From positions 126,703 through 190,702 of the forward strand of contig ML976730.1 of the NCBI GenBank assembly GCA_010015655.1: a stretch of 64,000 bases of DNA, given 5' to 3'. Below are positions 9,717 through 21,100 of the stretch, in pieces (within the stretch, counting starts at the first letter, position 1; every line of letters begins with the position of its first letter). The position numbers were made by a program, and so were the translations under genes. The notes under the pieces were generated by a model, which was not told where the DNA came from, did not search any database, and saw only the letters and a program-made list of their open reading frames with translations. Origin of the DNA: Bimuria novae-zelandiae CBS 107.79 (lineage: Eukaryota; Ascomycota; Dothideomycetes; Pleosporales; Didymosphaeriaceae).

Positions 9717-11948
9717 GCCAAGGTCCGATGATGGAATTGATGTGAAGGAGACTCGGTTGGCTTGCTGCATGTGTGGGCGTCGTCCCCACATCGGTGCGCC
9801 GGACCTGTCAACGTTCCGAGAAGCTTAATCGAACACCCTGGTCAACCTTATCACCTACAACCTCTGGCTCTGCACCGTCGCATTCCGAAGCGTTTATCAT
9901 CGTCCAGATATTCGGTCATTTCGACGAATGTTAGTCCAGCTGGTGTCCTTCCGCTCCTTAACGCGTCATGGCTCTTGGGGGATAGTCGCCTGCCATTGCC
10001 CGTGTAACCTTCAGTCTTACCCAGAAGGACCTGCCATCTAGGCTGTAGCGCGTTGGCAGCCTTGACAATTTTCTAATAGCTTTTTCTCCCTCGCTGTCTG
10101 GAGGGTCGCTGATGCGGTGCCGGCTTCCACGCTTGTATAATGCCTCCGTAGTGCCTCGGGAGGCTACTCAACGTTGTTGGGGTGGCGAGCGATATTCTGT
10201 GCACTCCGAGAGGGATCAAAAGAGAGGGTAGCGTTAACGATAATGTCTGGTCCTCCGAGCGCCTCTTTAAGACGTGGGGTAAGACGGCAATTGAACCGGC
10301 GATGCTAGTGACGCTGCCGAGGCGTTGGAGGCTCGGAGGAGCATTGGTCTCGATGCGTGGTCTCTGCGAATGATTATTAGAAGAAGAGAAGGCAATCAAG
10401 TTAAAGAAAATAAAGCGGTAGGCGCCGCAGACTCGCACCTGAGCTAGCCCGGGTATCCAACTGTCAGGTGTCGAAGGGTATCCCGGCGACGCAATGGGAG
10501 CAAAAAGCCTTCGCAAATACCCAATTGGATTGTTCCTGGACAGGGGGTCCATCGTCGGTGCCGCTGCCCCCCGAGCGCTTCCCCTCAAACCAGCAGCGGA
10601 GAGGAGCAGTGTGGTGAAATACGAAGGGGTCAAGTGAGGAGAAAGGAATCAGAAGCCTCGAGAGGACTGCCTTTTCTCTCAATCGTTTGAGGCGAGGTGC
10701 TTCTTGTACGCCGATGTCGCTGCGGGCATCCCACCTCAAACGCTCTACGACCGGGGTGGAACGACGCTCCTAGCGCTGCAGCCAATCCGACGAGTCCCAA
10801 GTCGCACGGTGTGGCTGATCTTGTTTGCTATCTGCCTCGAGGGAGTGGTGTAGCATCTTCGATGGAGGTTCCCGAGACCCCAACCCGAGAGGCTTCAGCA
10901 TGTTCCGGAAGACGCAATCTTCAGGCTGGCCAAGCTCGTGGCGATGAGCAGTATGCCTGATGTCTATCAGCATTGTGGACTAAGCTTCCAATGACTTTAA
11001 CTTCTCGGTCGGTCTCCCGTCGATCGTCTTCTGCAGCGTCCACCGGTGGGAGGCCATCACTACGGCGACCCTAGAAGCTCCAATACAAGCCCCTGGCCTC
11101 CGCTCGCTTGCTAAGTGTTACCGGTGCCTGTCTTAGGCGTGTAAGTTATCCTGACGATGAGCTTTTGCGGTCGTGAGAGGTGTTCTGTTCAGAGGCGTTG
11201 TGGTGTCGAGTATGAGGAGCGGCATCGCGAGTGACGCTAAAGGCTGGCCTGCAAGTGTAAGCGGAGCAAGAGGTTAGTAATTCTCAGCAGACGCTCCTTA
11301 CCTCAGTTTTTTGGCTGCTATAAATGTTCTATGGCCCTATCCGCGTCCATGGAGTAAGCGGTATTGTGGGTCTCTGGAGCTGGCCTGGCGTAACTCCATC
11401 TGCCTGGTCATCAAGAACAATCGGGCGACCGCCATTCGAGGAGATCGTAAAGCGAGCAGCAGGGAAAAAAGCTGCCGAAGCGAGGCTCGCTCCTGTCCAC
11501 TTCGTCCCACATTCCCATCCTCACTGTACTGGACGCTGGGGGGCGGTGCTACCTTTCAGAAGGCTCTCATCTTCAGCACGTCTCTGCAACTTCTTTGGAG
11601 CTGTTTCTGGCTGTGGAATACATGCACGGAACTGTACTGCAGATTGGGACACTTATACATATGTTGCACGACGGGTATATCGTAGGCGGTGGCATTTATG
11701 CTACCTGGCCTACGGCTTCGAGGTAGGTGTACAGGTACAAGTGGTGACGATCACTTTTCGTCCGTGCGTACCTCGAAAAGCCCACAATCTTATAAATACC
11801 GTCTTGTTTTGATCCTCCTCCCTTTAGGCCGCTACAACTCTCTCAGCCGCCAGCATCACCTCCACACAGCAGCAGCAGCAGCAGCCCTAGCAGCAGCAAC
11901 AACAACAGCAACAACACCCTCCTCCTCACTAGCACTGCCGACGCCGCC
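9717..11948. other. GC-balanced region without a recognised gene
   Basis: Frames of 60-190 codons occur on both strands (for example minus 10073-10633 and plus 11324-11812), but none shows a domain, a coherent exon structure or a convincing start. From 11860 to 11930 there is a CAG/CAA-rich tract, broken by TAG codons in the Gln frame, that merges into a pyrimidine-rich leader ahead of the next candidate gene. Confidence 0.4.
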
Positions 11949-12218
11949 ATGTCGTCGTCCACGGTCCCCGGTCCCACCCTCCTCCTCGCGGCCCCCGGCC
12001 TGCCCGCTCGCCCTCCACCCCTCGCCTAAGAGCAACTCGAGGAGGCTTTGGCGCGTGCCGCGGGTCGTTGGGCCCACGTCTTCGTTTGTCACTGGGGATT
12101 TATCCCCTGGTGGTGGTACGCCCGCCACGACAAGGTATGTAAAGCCTAATCCAAACCCTCTTACAACATAAGCTAATCTCTTCTCTCAATGCAGAAGCAC
12201 GAGGCCCTCGCCGCCTGA
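11949..12218 (+). pseudogene. Small two-exon ORF with one premature stop; function unknown
   Basis: An ATG in good context (GCCGCCATGT) opens a frame that meets TAA at codon 27 (12027-12029). The same frame is then open and natural-looking for 35 codons (…HWGFIPWWWYARHDK), up to a canonical intron at 12135-12194 (GTATGT donor, GCTAATC branch site, GCAG acceptor). It ends in exon 2 at a TGA at 12216. The intron supports a real, once-expressed gene. The HWGFIP string resembles small mitochondrial membrane proteins such as Tom7, but I do not rely on this. A rival reading uses another exon-1 frame and, across the same intron, gives a Pro-rich then basic protein ending near 12460. Confidence 0.35.
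12135..12194 (+). other. Probable spliceosomal intron
   Basis: A 60-bp segment with donor GTATGT, branch site GCTAATC 22 bases before the 3' end, a pyrimidine-rich stretch (TCTTCTCTC) and acceptor GCAG. All four elements match the Pezizomycotina intron consensus. Confidence 0.7.
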
Positions 12219-13487
12219 GCGCCCGCCGCCGCCCGCCGCCATCAACGCCCTCCACCACCTGCGCGAAGGTCCAAGCCAGAAGTACACGCGGATCAAGAAG
12301 TCTTTCTCCCAGCGTAGAGAGCAACGCTTCGACCTTGGCGGAGGAGTGGAGGCCTTCAAGGGTGTTTGGGCTTCGGCCTTTTTAAAAAAGATTGTTTCTT
12401 TTCTTTTCTTGGGTGGGGTTTTGGGTTGGAGTTGGGTTGGTGGGCTTTTGTTTTTTTAGATCGCGAATACCAGGCCCGATGTGGCGTTTCCTCTCTGCAT
12501 GATGTGTTTTCATTGACGTGTTGTTGTGTTGAATGTGTGTGAGTGATGTTAAGCTTAGCTATGAGTGATTCGGATCACTGAAGGGGAATGTGTATGGGTA
12601 CTCGCTTGTAAGTATGGGTAGAGACTGTGTGTGTGTTGTGTAGCCTGGGGTCACGCGTGTCTCTTCCCGATTCGTGTCGCCTGTGTTGATTGTGGAAGCT
12701 GATTCTACTCGTCCGCAGCCTTGGTATTGAATTGGCTTGTTCATCGCAGGTCGTGGTATCACTCGCCCTTAAAACCATTTACCGGTCATTCTGTTCATTG
12801 CGCGTACTGTAAACTATCAGGTGGGTCGCGGAACGTCCGCGTCGGCCCTGCAGATATGTTCCTTCAATTGCGGCATCAAAGTGTGGAGTTGAGCAGGGAC
12901 AATTCAACCAAGGAGAATGGCATGCTTCGGTACCACTAGTGGAAGGGATCCCCGGAAGGGACTCAAGCCATTGCTAGAAGTCTATGGGTACGTTCTTGGG
13001 CGAGTCGGACCAAAGACCGAGGGAAGAGTTCCAAAGTTGCGCATGTTTACCTAGGTGTGATAAAGTACATGTATTGATGAGGTCCTTCCTAGATGGATAT
13101 TCAAGAGGAACCGTTCTTCGTACATTTAGATGAGGTGCCTGCGAAGTGGCGGGAGAGTCGGGTTCTCTCGCTTAGTGCTAAAGCTAAGGATCTAATGTCG
13201 CGGAGCAAAAGGCTAACCTTCTGCTCCTGTCGGAGTAGAATGTTCTTAACCGCCACATCTAACATGCGACGCAGGAACAAATCCATACAAGGGGTTTAAT
13301 TGAATGGGGAAAGAGAATCGCTGTTTAGCGCAAGTGTAACGTTCTTAAGCAAGTCTCCAAACAATTGTATCGCTATTCAACAGAGTCTGTTGTTCCACTT
13401 TTCACAGTCACGCCGCTGTTGTCCATTTTTATTTTCTTCCTGAACCACGACTTCACGCTTCGATCGCCGCGCCTTGAAGTCTCCAGA
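12219..13487. other. Intergenic; no gene recognised
   Basis: Un-RIPped sequence with T/G-rich runs near 12390-12560 and no open frame that I trust. It would include the promoter of the cytochrome P450 gene that begins at 13488. A short plus-strand frame at 13093-13299 is unrecognised. Confidence 0.4.
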
Positions 13488-13768
13488 ATGTCGGAATCAG
13501 TTGAAGTGACCTTCCGGAACACCTCACTGAGTTTGAGCATGTTGCTCGTAGGGGCTATATTACTATATACAGCATGGAGCGTTGTCGCCTTGGAGATCAA
13601 CTATCGCCGTGCCTCCTCCTGGGTATACCACTGATCAGACTGCCGGTCGACGAGAAAAACGTACCATTCCAAGTCTTCGAGCCGCATTTGTTCCGCTTAC
13701 TTAATCTCCTTCCGATCTGGCTACCCGTATGTCTCTACTATCTGCGTCAAGCAGCGCTTTCAACGTAA
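13488..13768 (+). pseudogene. Cytochrome P450, N-terminal fragment
   Basis: From an ATG at 13488 the frame gives a short leader, a membrane anchor (LSMLLVGAILLYTAWSVVAL) and then LEINYRRAS, typical of the start of fungal microsomal P450s. After an indel near 13617 the next frame continues with GIPLIRLPVDEKN and FEPHLFRLLNLLPIW, which fits the family's post-anchor region (…GIPI…P…P.W….P…LL..LP). Homology ends near 13768 where a hAT element begins. The I-helix to C-terminus of a P450, very probably the same gene, lies on the same strand at 27.2-27.9 kb. The intact enzyme would be a haem monooxygenase of the endoplasmic reticulum. Confidence 0.75.
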
Positions 13769-14733
13769 AGTACTACGCCACGTACAGTACGGCCCGTAGG
13801 GTGAATTGAGCCGTAGGGACGTACGGGTACCTCGACCCGTACAGGGCACCGTCCGTAGCAATTTTCGAAACCGTACTTACGGGTGTATAGTACTACGTTA
13901 GATAGATTTTAGGTAGTAATTAGCGTGCTATTAGTAGACTTTGCTTATACCTCTAGCTAACTTTTAGCGCGATAATAGCTTATTACTAAAAGCTTATATA
14001 ACACTAGTAAAGTAGATTTTTTTATTAAATTTTATTAACCTTATATTTCTGCCTATATATAATCGTTAGTAGTAAATTCATTATTAGAAATTATTTTACA
14101 ATAACTAGAAGCTTGTAGTTTACCTTTTTATAAGTATTATTCTTCTTATCCTTATAGCTATATTACTATGCTACGTTTAAAATAAGGGTAACTACTATTA
14201 TATTAGTAAAGAGCTTTAAATCCTTACATAAGTCGCTGTTAGCATCTAAAGCGCCTTTTAAAGTTAAGGTCTTTATAGTATTTTATACTTACCCTAGCGA
14301 GCTATAGGCCTTAAGTTTTTATTTTAATATTAATTAGACTTGCTTTTAGTATAGTAAGAAGCTCTTAAAGGCCTTATAGGTTAAGTATAAGGTTAAAAGT
14401 AAGATATAAATACTAAATAAATATAAAATTATATCTACTTAGACGTATTGTGCGGAGCTAAATTTTATTAATAATAATAAATAAAGTTAACGCTATTTCT
14501 CTGTAAGGAGTGCTATATAAGTAAAAAAAATCTCTACTATTAAACAGTTAATAGAATTTTTTATATTAAGAAGCACCTATAGGAGGCGTATAACGTTAAT
14601 CTAAATACTAACTTATTACCCTTACATAGAGCTCTGCGGGCAAGCACTTTATAGTAATATACTATTACTATTACTACTAAAGGTAGTAGTAACCTTTTTT
14701 ATATTTACTAATAAAACAAAAAGTTACAGTTAG

Positions 14734-14993
14734 TGTCCGTACGCAGGGGCGATACGGCGAAGGGTATTCTATAAGGCCTAACACGTGATCACGTGGTTGT
14801 CTTATGTAATGTCCGTGCGTAGCTTGCCTCCTAAAATATTATCACTTTTGTTCGTATAATAGAGAGATAAAGTAATTACACGAACTAGTTGCTTTTCTTA
14901 TTACTTTGTACGCTGTCCACACTGTATAAAACCTCCTGCCTTGCCATACTATGCTCACCACATGTATAGCTAGCTGTAAGAGCCCTATCAACA
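14734..14993. repeat. Solo LTR (260 bp), not RIPped
   Basis: The sequence runs from TGTCCGTACG to CCCTATCAACA and is flanked by the perfect 5-bp duplication GTTAG (14729-14733 and 14994-14998). It has the expected TG…CA ends and a TATAAA box at 14925-14930. No retrotransposon interior adjoins it, so it is a solo LTR left by recombination between two LTRs. It contains a perfect 14-bp palindrome CACGTGATCACGTG at 14782-14795. Its base composition contrasts with the TpA-rich host. No partner copy occurs in this window. Confidence 0.85.
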
Positions 14994-15745
14994 GTTAGCG
15001 TATATAAATTAGGTAGTAATTAATAACTTAACCTTTAATATATTAGTATATTTGTTAATAAGTAGCTTATTAACTTAAAACTAGACTTTACTACTCCGCG
15101 CCTTACCTATAAGCCCTACTACCTTTTTAAAATATATAATAACACGCCTTAAAGATAGAAAGTAAAAGATTTAGAGTATTTTAAGCGATTTAGTAAGTAA
15201 AATAAGCGTAAGTTATAATATATAAAACTTACTAAATAATATACACTTTTTAAAAATTATTACTTACTTTATTAGTAAGTAGTACTAGCGCCACGCTAAG
15301 ACCCTAAAAATAGGCAAATTTAGGAGAACTAATAAAGATCTAAGCCTTACTCACGCGCCTTTTAGATACTAAATATTAATAATATAACCTACTTATAGCT
15401 TTTTAAGCTCTATTTTATAATTATATAGGCACTATATAAGCCTAAATTATTCGAAATATTATTCGGAAGTACGGTTTTACCTAGAAACTCTATTACTTTA
15501 TAAGGGATAATGCTGTAAATAATAACACGATATTTATTAATATGCTAAAAGCTATTATGCCCAAAGACCTCTATATTAGTACTCAGTACTAAATATATTA
15601 TATAAAGTATATAATTAATCTTATTATAAAAGCTCTTATATATAGTAATAGCGTTAGTAAATTTAAAAAAGAATTAGCTTAGTTATTACTTAAAGAGTAA
15701 TACGTTTTATTCCGTAATTATAATATTATTAGCAAACTTTATAAC

Positions 15746-15917
15746 TGTGGCGCACAGTCACAACGATCAGGGAGCTCGAAAACAAAGTCTATTAAGGAGA
15801 GAAAGCTCTACAACGACTAGCTATTTATAAGTTTAAAAAATTACGTGCTTAGCTACTTAGCTACTTAGCTTACCCTTAGCTAGCGTAGAAAGCTTTAGTA
15901 AAGTGCTTTTTATAATA
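15746..15917. repeat. Left LTR of the small LTR element
   Basis: 172 bp beginning TGTGGCGCACAGTC. It is colinear over its full length with 17498-17669. Differences are mainly C/T and G/A, as expected from RIP. Confidence 0.88.
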
Positions 15918-16095
15918 TACTCCCTAACTTATAGAGCGTAGTATAATAAGCTAAATAGTAACTTAAAATATAAAAGGTGGCGAACTTGCGCATAGAGCTT
16001 AAAAAGCGTCTAGTTTAAATCCTTAGCTTACTAAGTAATTAGTCTAAGTAGCTAGTTTATATATAGTTCTAAGAAAAAGGTAAAGAAAAAAAGGA

Positions 16096-16285
16096 GTAGC
16101 GTACTTTTATTATAAAGCTTTAATAAACGTTTAAGGGTAGCTATCTACTTACAACGTGACCCGCGCGAGTACCTACGTAGAAAAATAAAAAAATAAAAAA
16201 AGTAGCGTACTTCTACTATAAAGCTTTAATAAATATTTAAGGGTAATTATTTACTTATAACGTAACCCGTGCAAGTACCTACGTA
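16096..16285. repeat. Tandem duplication inside the small LTR element
   Basis: Two copies of an approximately 82-bp segment (16096-16176 and 16202-16285), each starting GTAGCGTACTT and ending GAGTACCTACGTA or its RIPped equivalent, are separated by an A-rich spacer. Copy differences are almost all transitions (CAACGTGACC against TAACGTAACC). Confidence 0.8.
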
Positions 16286-17497
16286 TATAAATAAAAAAAT
16301 AGGTAGCTATAGGATTATAGCGCCTAGCTAGTAAAGGCTTACTTACTTATAGGCTTACTATAATTTATACTTTAATATTTCTTAGAAAAACTAGAGGAGG
16401 GTCTACTACCTACCTCTTATACTTAAGCTTAGTTAATAATACCTTTTATTAATTCTTTTAAATCTAGCTCTTAATTTTACTAATCTCTTTACTTATAAGC
16501 TTATTATAAAACTTATAAAAAGCTTCTCTTTAGAGCGCGTACTAAAGGCGGTTACACTTTATAGGCTTCTATTAATACTAGCTATTTACTCTATATAGGC
16601 ACTTGTAGCTTATATTAGGAGTGCGCCCTCTAAGCGTAGTGTACATGCCTGCGTGCTTAGTTGTTTGGTCAAGCTGCGCAAGCTAGCGAGCGTATTCTTT
16701 TAGAAATAGAGTTGCTACTGCGCCTAGTTGCAATAGGTTATTAAGCTCTTTCTAAGCCTACTTATAGTTATATCGTGATGTTAAGCGTAGGAAATCCTTT
16801 ATTAGCAGCGTACCCTTTATCTTTAAGAAATCTAGGAGCACAGCGTTAGCGTGTGCACGGTTCCATTCGGATAGCTATTTAGTTATGTCTATTATTCTGC
16901 TACTCTGTGGGCGTAGGGTAACCTCTCTATATATATATTGTACCTGCTCCTTCTAATTATTATTGCTTAGATAGAAATTATTTTTAAGTTCTCTAATTAG
17001 CGCCTATAGCGTTTACTACTTACTTAACTATAGTATTATAAACTTTAGTCTTTATAAATTAATTATAATATAGACTTAGTTTTAGAGTGCCTAAAGCCTT
17101 ATTACAAGCTAACTATAAATAGTAAACTTTAGTTTATAGCGCTTAAGCTATTATATATAAGGCTTACTTTTAGTATTAATGCCTAGTAGCTCTAGAGCCT
17201 AGTTATATATATTTATCTACTTAGAAGCCTTAAAGTTAATATAATTTTATATCCCTTAAGTTTTTACGTGGTACTTAAGCTGTGCGTACTAAGATAGAAA
17301 TAAGTTATAATTTATAAATTAATTACTTATTAGTAGCTTTATAGCGATTATTATATAGTCTAGCTCTATTAGAGGTTATAAGCGTTAAGACGTAAGCGTA
17401 AGGATAATAAGGAGTAAAAAATAGTTTATTACTATAATTATTAGCTAGTATAAAGTAAGTATATTATAAAGCGTTATAAAGGTACTATGCTTATAAC

Positions 17498-17669
17498 TAT
17501 AGCGCACAGTCACAACGATTAAGAAGCTTAAAAATAAAGTCTATTAAGGAGAGAAAGCTCTATAATAACTAGTTATTTATAGGTTTAGGGGATCGCGTGC
17601 TTAGCTGCTTGGCTACTCGGCTTAACCCTAGCTAGCGTAGAAAGCTCTAGTAAGGTGCCTTTTGCAACA
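17498..17669. repeat. Right LTR of the small LTR element
   Basis: 172 bp ending CCTTTTGCAACA, followed directly by the ATAAC duplication. Its first bases read TATAGCGC against TGTGGCGC in the left copy, so RIP has destroyed the terminal TG. Confidence 0.88.
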
Positions 17670-17790
17670 ATAACTTTATAAACGTAATTTATAATTTTTA
17701 TTAAAAAGGCGCTTTTTTAAAGACATATAGTACTTAGTGCTTAATAAGGATTAGCTCTTTAGCTTTTTTACCCTTAACTTAGTTAAAGAT

Positions 17791-18032
17791 TATTGGCTTC
17801 AAACCTGCGCAACACTGCTACGGCTTTTACCGCCATGTAGTTTGCCTACGGTTTATTACGCAGTTTGCCTGTAGTTTATTGCGCTAGTCCTAATTAGGCT
17901 AGCAAGGAATAAACCACGCTTAATAAATACTTCTTATAATAGCCCACCACAATAGATCTGCAATTAAGAATTAAATCAATACCACATCGTTATAACGAAG
18001 TCTTGATCTAACAGCCTATTACTATATTAACA
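17791..18032 (+). repeat. Copia-1 left LTR
   Basis: 242 bp, with terminal TG mutated to TA (TATTGGCTTC), ending ATATTAACA. It aligns end to end with 23367-23608 with transition-type differences. Confidence 0.9.
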
Positions 18033-18109
18033 CTGATTAGTGGTTGCTACACCACAGATTGGCAAGATATACTATGTACAGGGAATCTCAGCGCACGTTT
18101 CAGGCTGAG

Positions 18110-21100
18110 TATTCTAGCGATAGAAGTGGTTAGCGCATGCCTCCTCCCCTACTAAGGCCCAGGATACAGTATTGCTAGTGCGAAGTATAGGTACGACAAG
18201 CTCACTGCTATCCTGTATTAGGATTAGCGGCGCCTCGTATTTGAAGGATCTCTCCGCCTGGATTGTCCCTACTAAGGCTTAGTTCGGAAGGAGATTTGCG
18301 TTAACCACGCCAACTCTTATTAAATTACACCAATTATAGGCCTATATCTAAAACGCTATTATAAAGTACACTTAAACAAAGGATCGCTTGTAGTACCTAG
18401 ATAAGATAATCTACAAGGACTAGTACGCTAACTAAGATTTTAATATCGCCAACGCCACCGTTAATATAGATAAACTTAACACTATAGTTATTAACTAGAT
18501 AATACAGGTGGAAGAAGATGACATATTTAACCTATTTTTACTACTTAAGTTTAAGAAGTATTTTAAGAATTTTACCTGCGATCTCTTTAACAGCATTAAT
18601 AAGCGTATCTAAAAAGCACTTAAAGAGCTCCTTTGCTAGTAAGGCATCTATATTAAGCAAGGTAATAGTAATAATCTCCCTAACTAATTTACAGAACTCC
18701 TTACATTAACCGCCGTCCTAAAATGGCCCGCTAAGCATCTTAAGCTTATAAGGCTTTGCGAAGGCTTTAAGTGCCACTAGATTGTAGATAATAAAGAACA
18801 ACAGCGGCAGTAGCGAGCTCCGCTAGGTAGAGGATTATTATTATTATCACAACCTAGATTTACGCCTGTGCAGAATAACTCTTATTTGCTTACTAACCTC
18901 GCTAAGTTATACACGCTAGAGCAGAAGTATTTAGGTAATAAATATAATATCCTTAAGACAAAGATTAAGGTGTTTAACGACCTCTACACTAAGGTTAGGA
19001 TTAATAAGGATAAGTAGTATAAAATAGCACTCTCTGTTATGCTTACTAGCTAAGTGCTTTAGTATTACTATAATTACATTGCTCCTTAGGCGCTTACGCT
19101 TACTTATAATATAATGCTTAATAAGCTGCGCACGTACTTTAACACCACATAAGCTTACTAGATGTACCTCTAGGAGTGGTATAGCACTACGCTTAAGAGC
19201 GTTATAACTACTAACCCTAAGAAAGACCCTATAGAGTGTCTTAAAATAGTTATTAGTAAGATAAACATGCTCTATTAGGCACTATTACAGGACTAGGGTA
19301 AGAGCTATAATTAGTATTTACTTATGTAATAGCTCCTTAGCGCATATCGTAGTATTAAAGTAACTACTATAGCTTGCTTAAAGCTAGTAACTATATTTAA
19401 AGGTGTCGCTATAGATCTCCGCAACGTAGTTAGCATGTGGTTGAGCTATTATCCTAATAGCCAGTTTCTATTACGAGATATAGATAAGCAGTATTACACT
19501 AATCGCCGCTATATTTGTAATAATTAACAAGCTACAGGATTATTAGATAATAACTACTATAGCTACTGCTATTAAGGTTAAGGCGGATCGCGCGGCAATT
19601 AATTTAATAATAATAATTATTAGTTAAACTACTTAGGTAATTGCTGTAATAAGACATGCTTTATCTATAAGTAGCCTAAGTACTAGTTAACTTGACACTT
19701 AAAGAAGGAGCGCATGGAGCATCGCCAACGCTATAACTAATACGCTTAAGATAATCCTAATGCCCTAAGCTATAAAGTGTTTCTCGCCAGCTATAAAGGC
19801 ATAGAGCTTGAAGACAGCGACGGTAGCGATAATAATGCTAGTAATAATAATATTAAAGTATATTTTACTAACTAAGTCTACTTAACTACATTTTATAGTA
19901 AGGTTAACGGCGACGCTATTGTCTCTAGCCTTAATAACGCTGTCGCACTTTATATAATTACAGGCGATAATCCTTATATTTCTAGCAAAGTAAATAAAGA
20001 TGCTTAACTCTTCTTATTTAATTCACGCTACGGCGTAGATATCTTTTAAGGTATTATGCCTAACACTAGTGTAGCTAGTGTTTTAACTACTAGTAAGACA
20101 TAAGTAAAGGCGCTGCAGCTTATTTAACTATTTATAGTTATTAATAAGTCCACCGTAGGACGTTGTTAAATCTAATTTAGAGATAATCTAGAGTGTTTCT
20201 CCTTTAGAGACGTTAATATTAGCACGCTATTTAGTATAATTACCTTTATAGTAATGCTAACTAACACACTATTTCTGCTCTGCTTAAATAATATAGATTA
20301 TTATAGTATCTTCTTTAATAACATCGACAATATGCTCGTTTAAGGTGGCAAAGAATTCCTAATTGTCCGTAAATAGGGACATCTATGGCTTCTACTTAAT
20401 AAATAAGAGACCGTTATTTACTACTTAACTAAGACTAAGCTGCGCTAGCTTTACTAACGCTTTAGCTATCTTGCTACTAGACGACTGCATAAGATCCTTA
20501 GCAAAGCAGGCTATAAAGACATTAATAAGGATATTATTAATCGCATTAATAAGTACTGTCACCAGTGTTAAATCCACAGCAAAGCACCTGGCCGTTTCTG
20601 CTTTACTATCCGCGATAACATGGACTTTAACTTATGCGTTATTATTAATATAATGTACATTAATTAGAAACTAGTGCTCCACGTAGTTAATAAAGCCATA
20701 GCTTTTCAAGCTGCTCGATTCATGCTAAATATCTAGGTAAACACTACTTAGGATCTCCTTCGCGCTATGTGGATTGACATGTACGTTAGTCCTCCTAACG
20801 TTATTAAGATAGATGCTGGCAAGAACTTTATTACTAATAAGTTTGTTAATAACGCCACGTTACTTGTAATTAAGGTTAAGGAAGTCCTGGTGGAGGCATA
20901 TTATTTAATTAGTAAGGTTAAGCGCTATTATGCTCCTATCTACCGTGCTTATAGGGTGATCTCTGCAGACGTTGGACGCACAACCGCTCCCGAACATATC
21001 TTATAGATAGCTGTCAAGGCTGTTAATAACACCGCAGGTCCTAACGGACTTGTCCTAACTCTTCTTATCTTTAGAGCATATCCTCGCCTGTTAAAGAAAT

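Larger units (their letters stand above)
15746..17669. mobile_element. Small non-autonomous LTR retroelement
   Basis: Two 172-bp LTRs enclose 1580 bp and are flanked by the 5-bp duplication ATAAC (15741-15745 and 17670-17674). The 1924-bp whole is far too small for gag-pol, and I see no protease, integrase, reverse transcriptase or RNase H block. It therefore resembles the TRIM/LARD class that is mobilised in trans. The interior holds a ~105-bp tandem duplication. A minus-strand RIPped frame at about 16450-17060 still reads as coherent protein (…RIIDITK.LSEWNRAHANAV…) of unknown family. It is inserted in the hAT-3 transposase. Confidence 0.85.

Noticed and set aside
11689..12171. 160-codon Ala/Ser/Pro-rich ORF
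   Set aside because: It spans the CAG-rich leader and reads into a consensus intron at 12135. Its low complexity suggests an accidental frame, although its 3' part is mentioned as a rival reading.
15746..17669. CRISPR-like or satellite interpretation of the repeated segments
   Set aside because: The repeats are LTRs with a TSD and one tandem duplication; there is no regular repeat-spacer array and the organism is a fungus.
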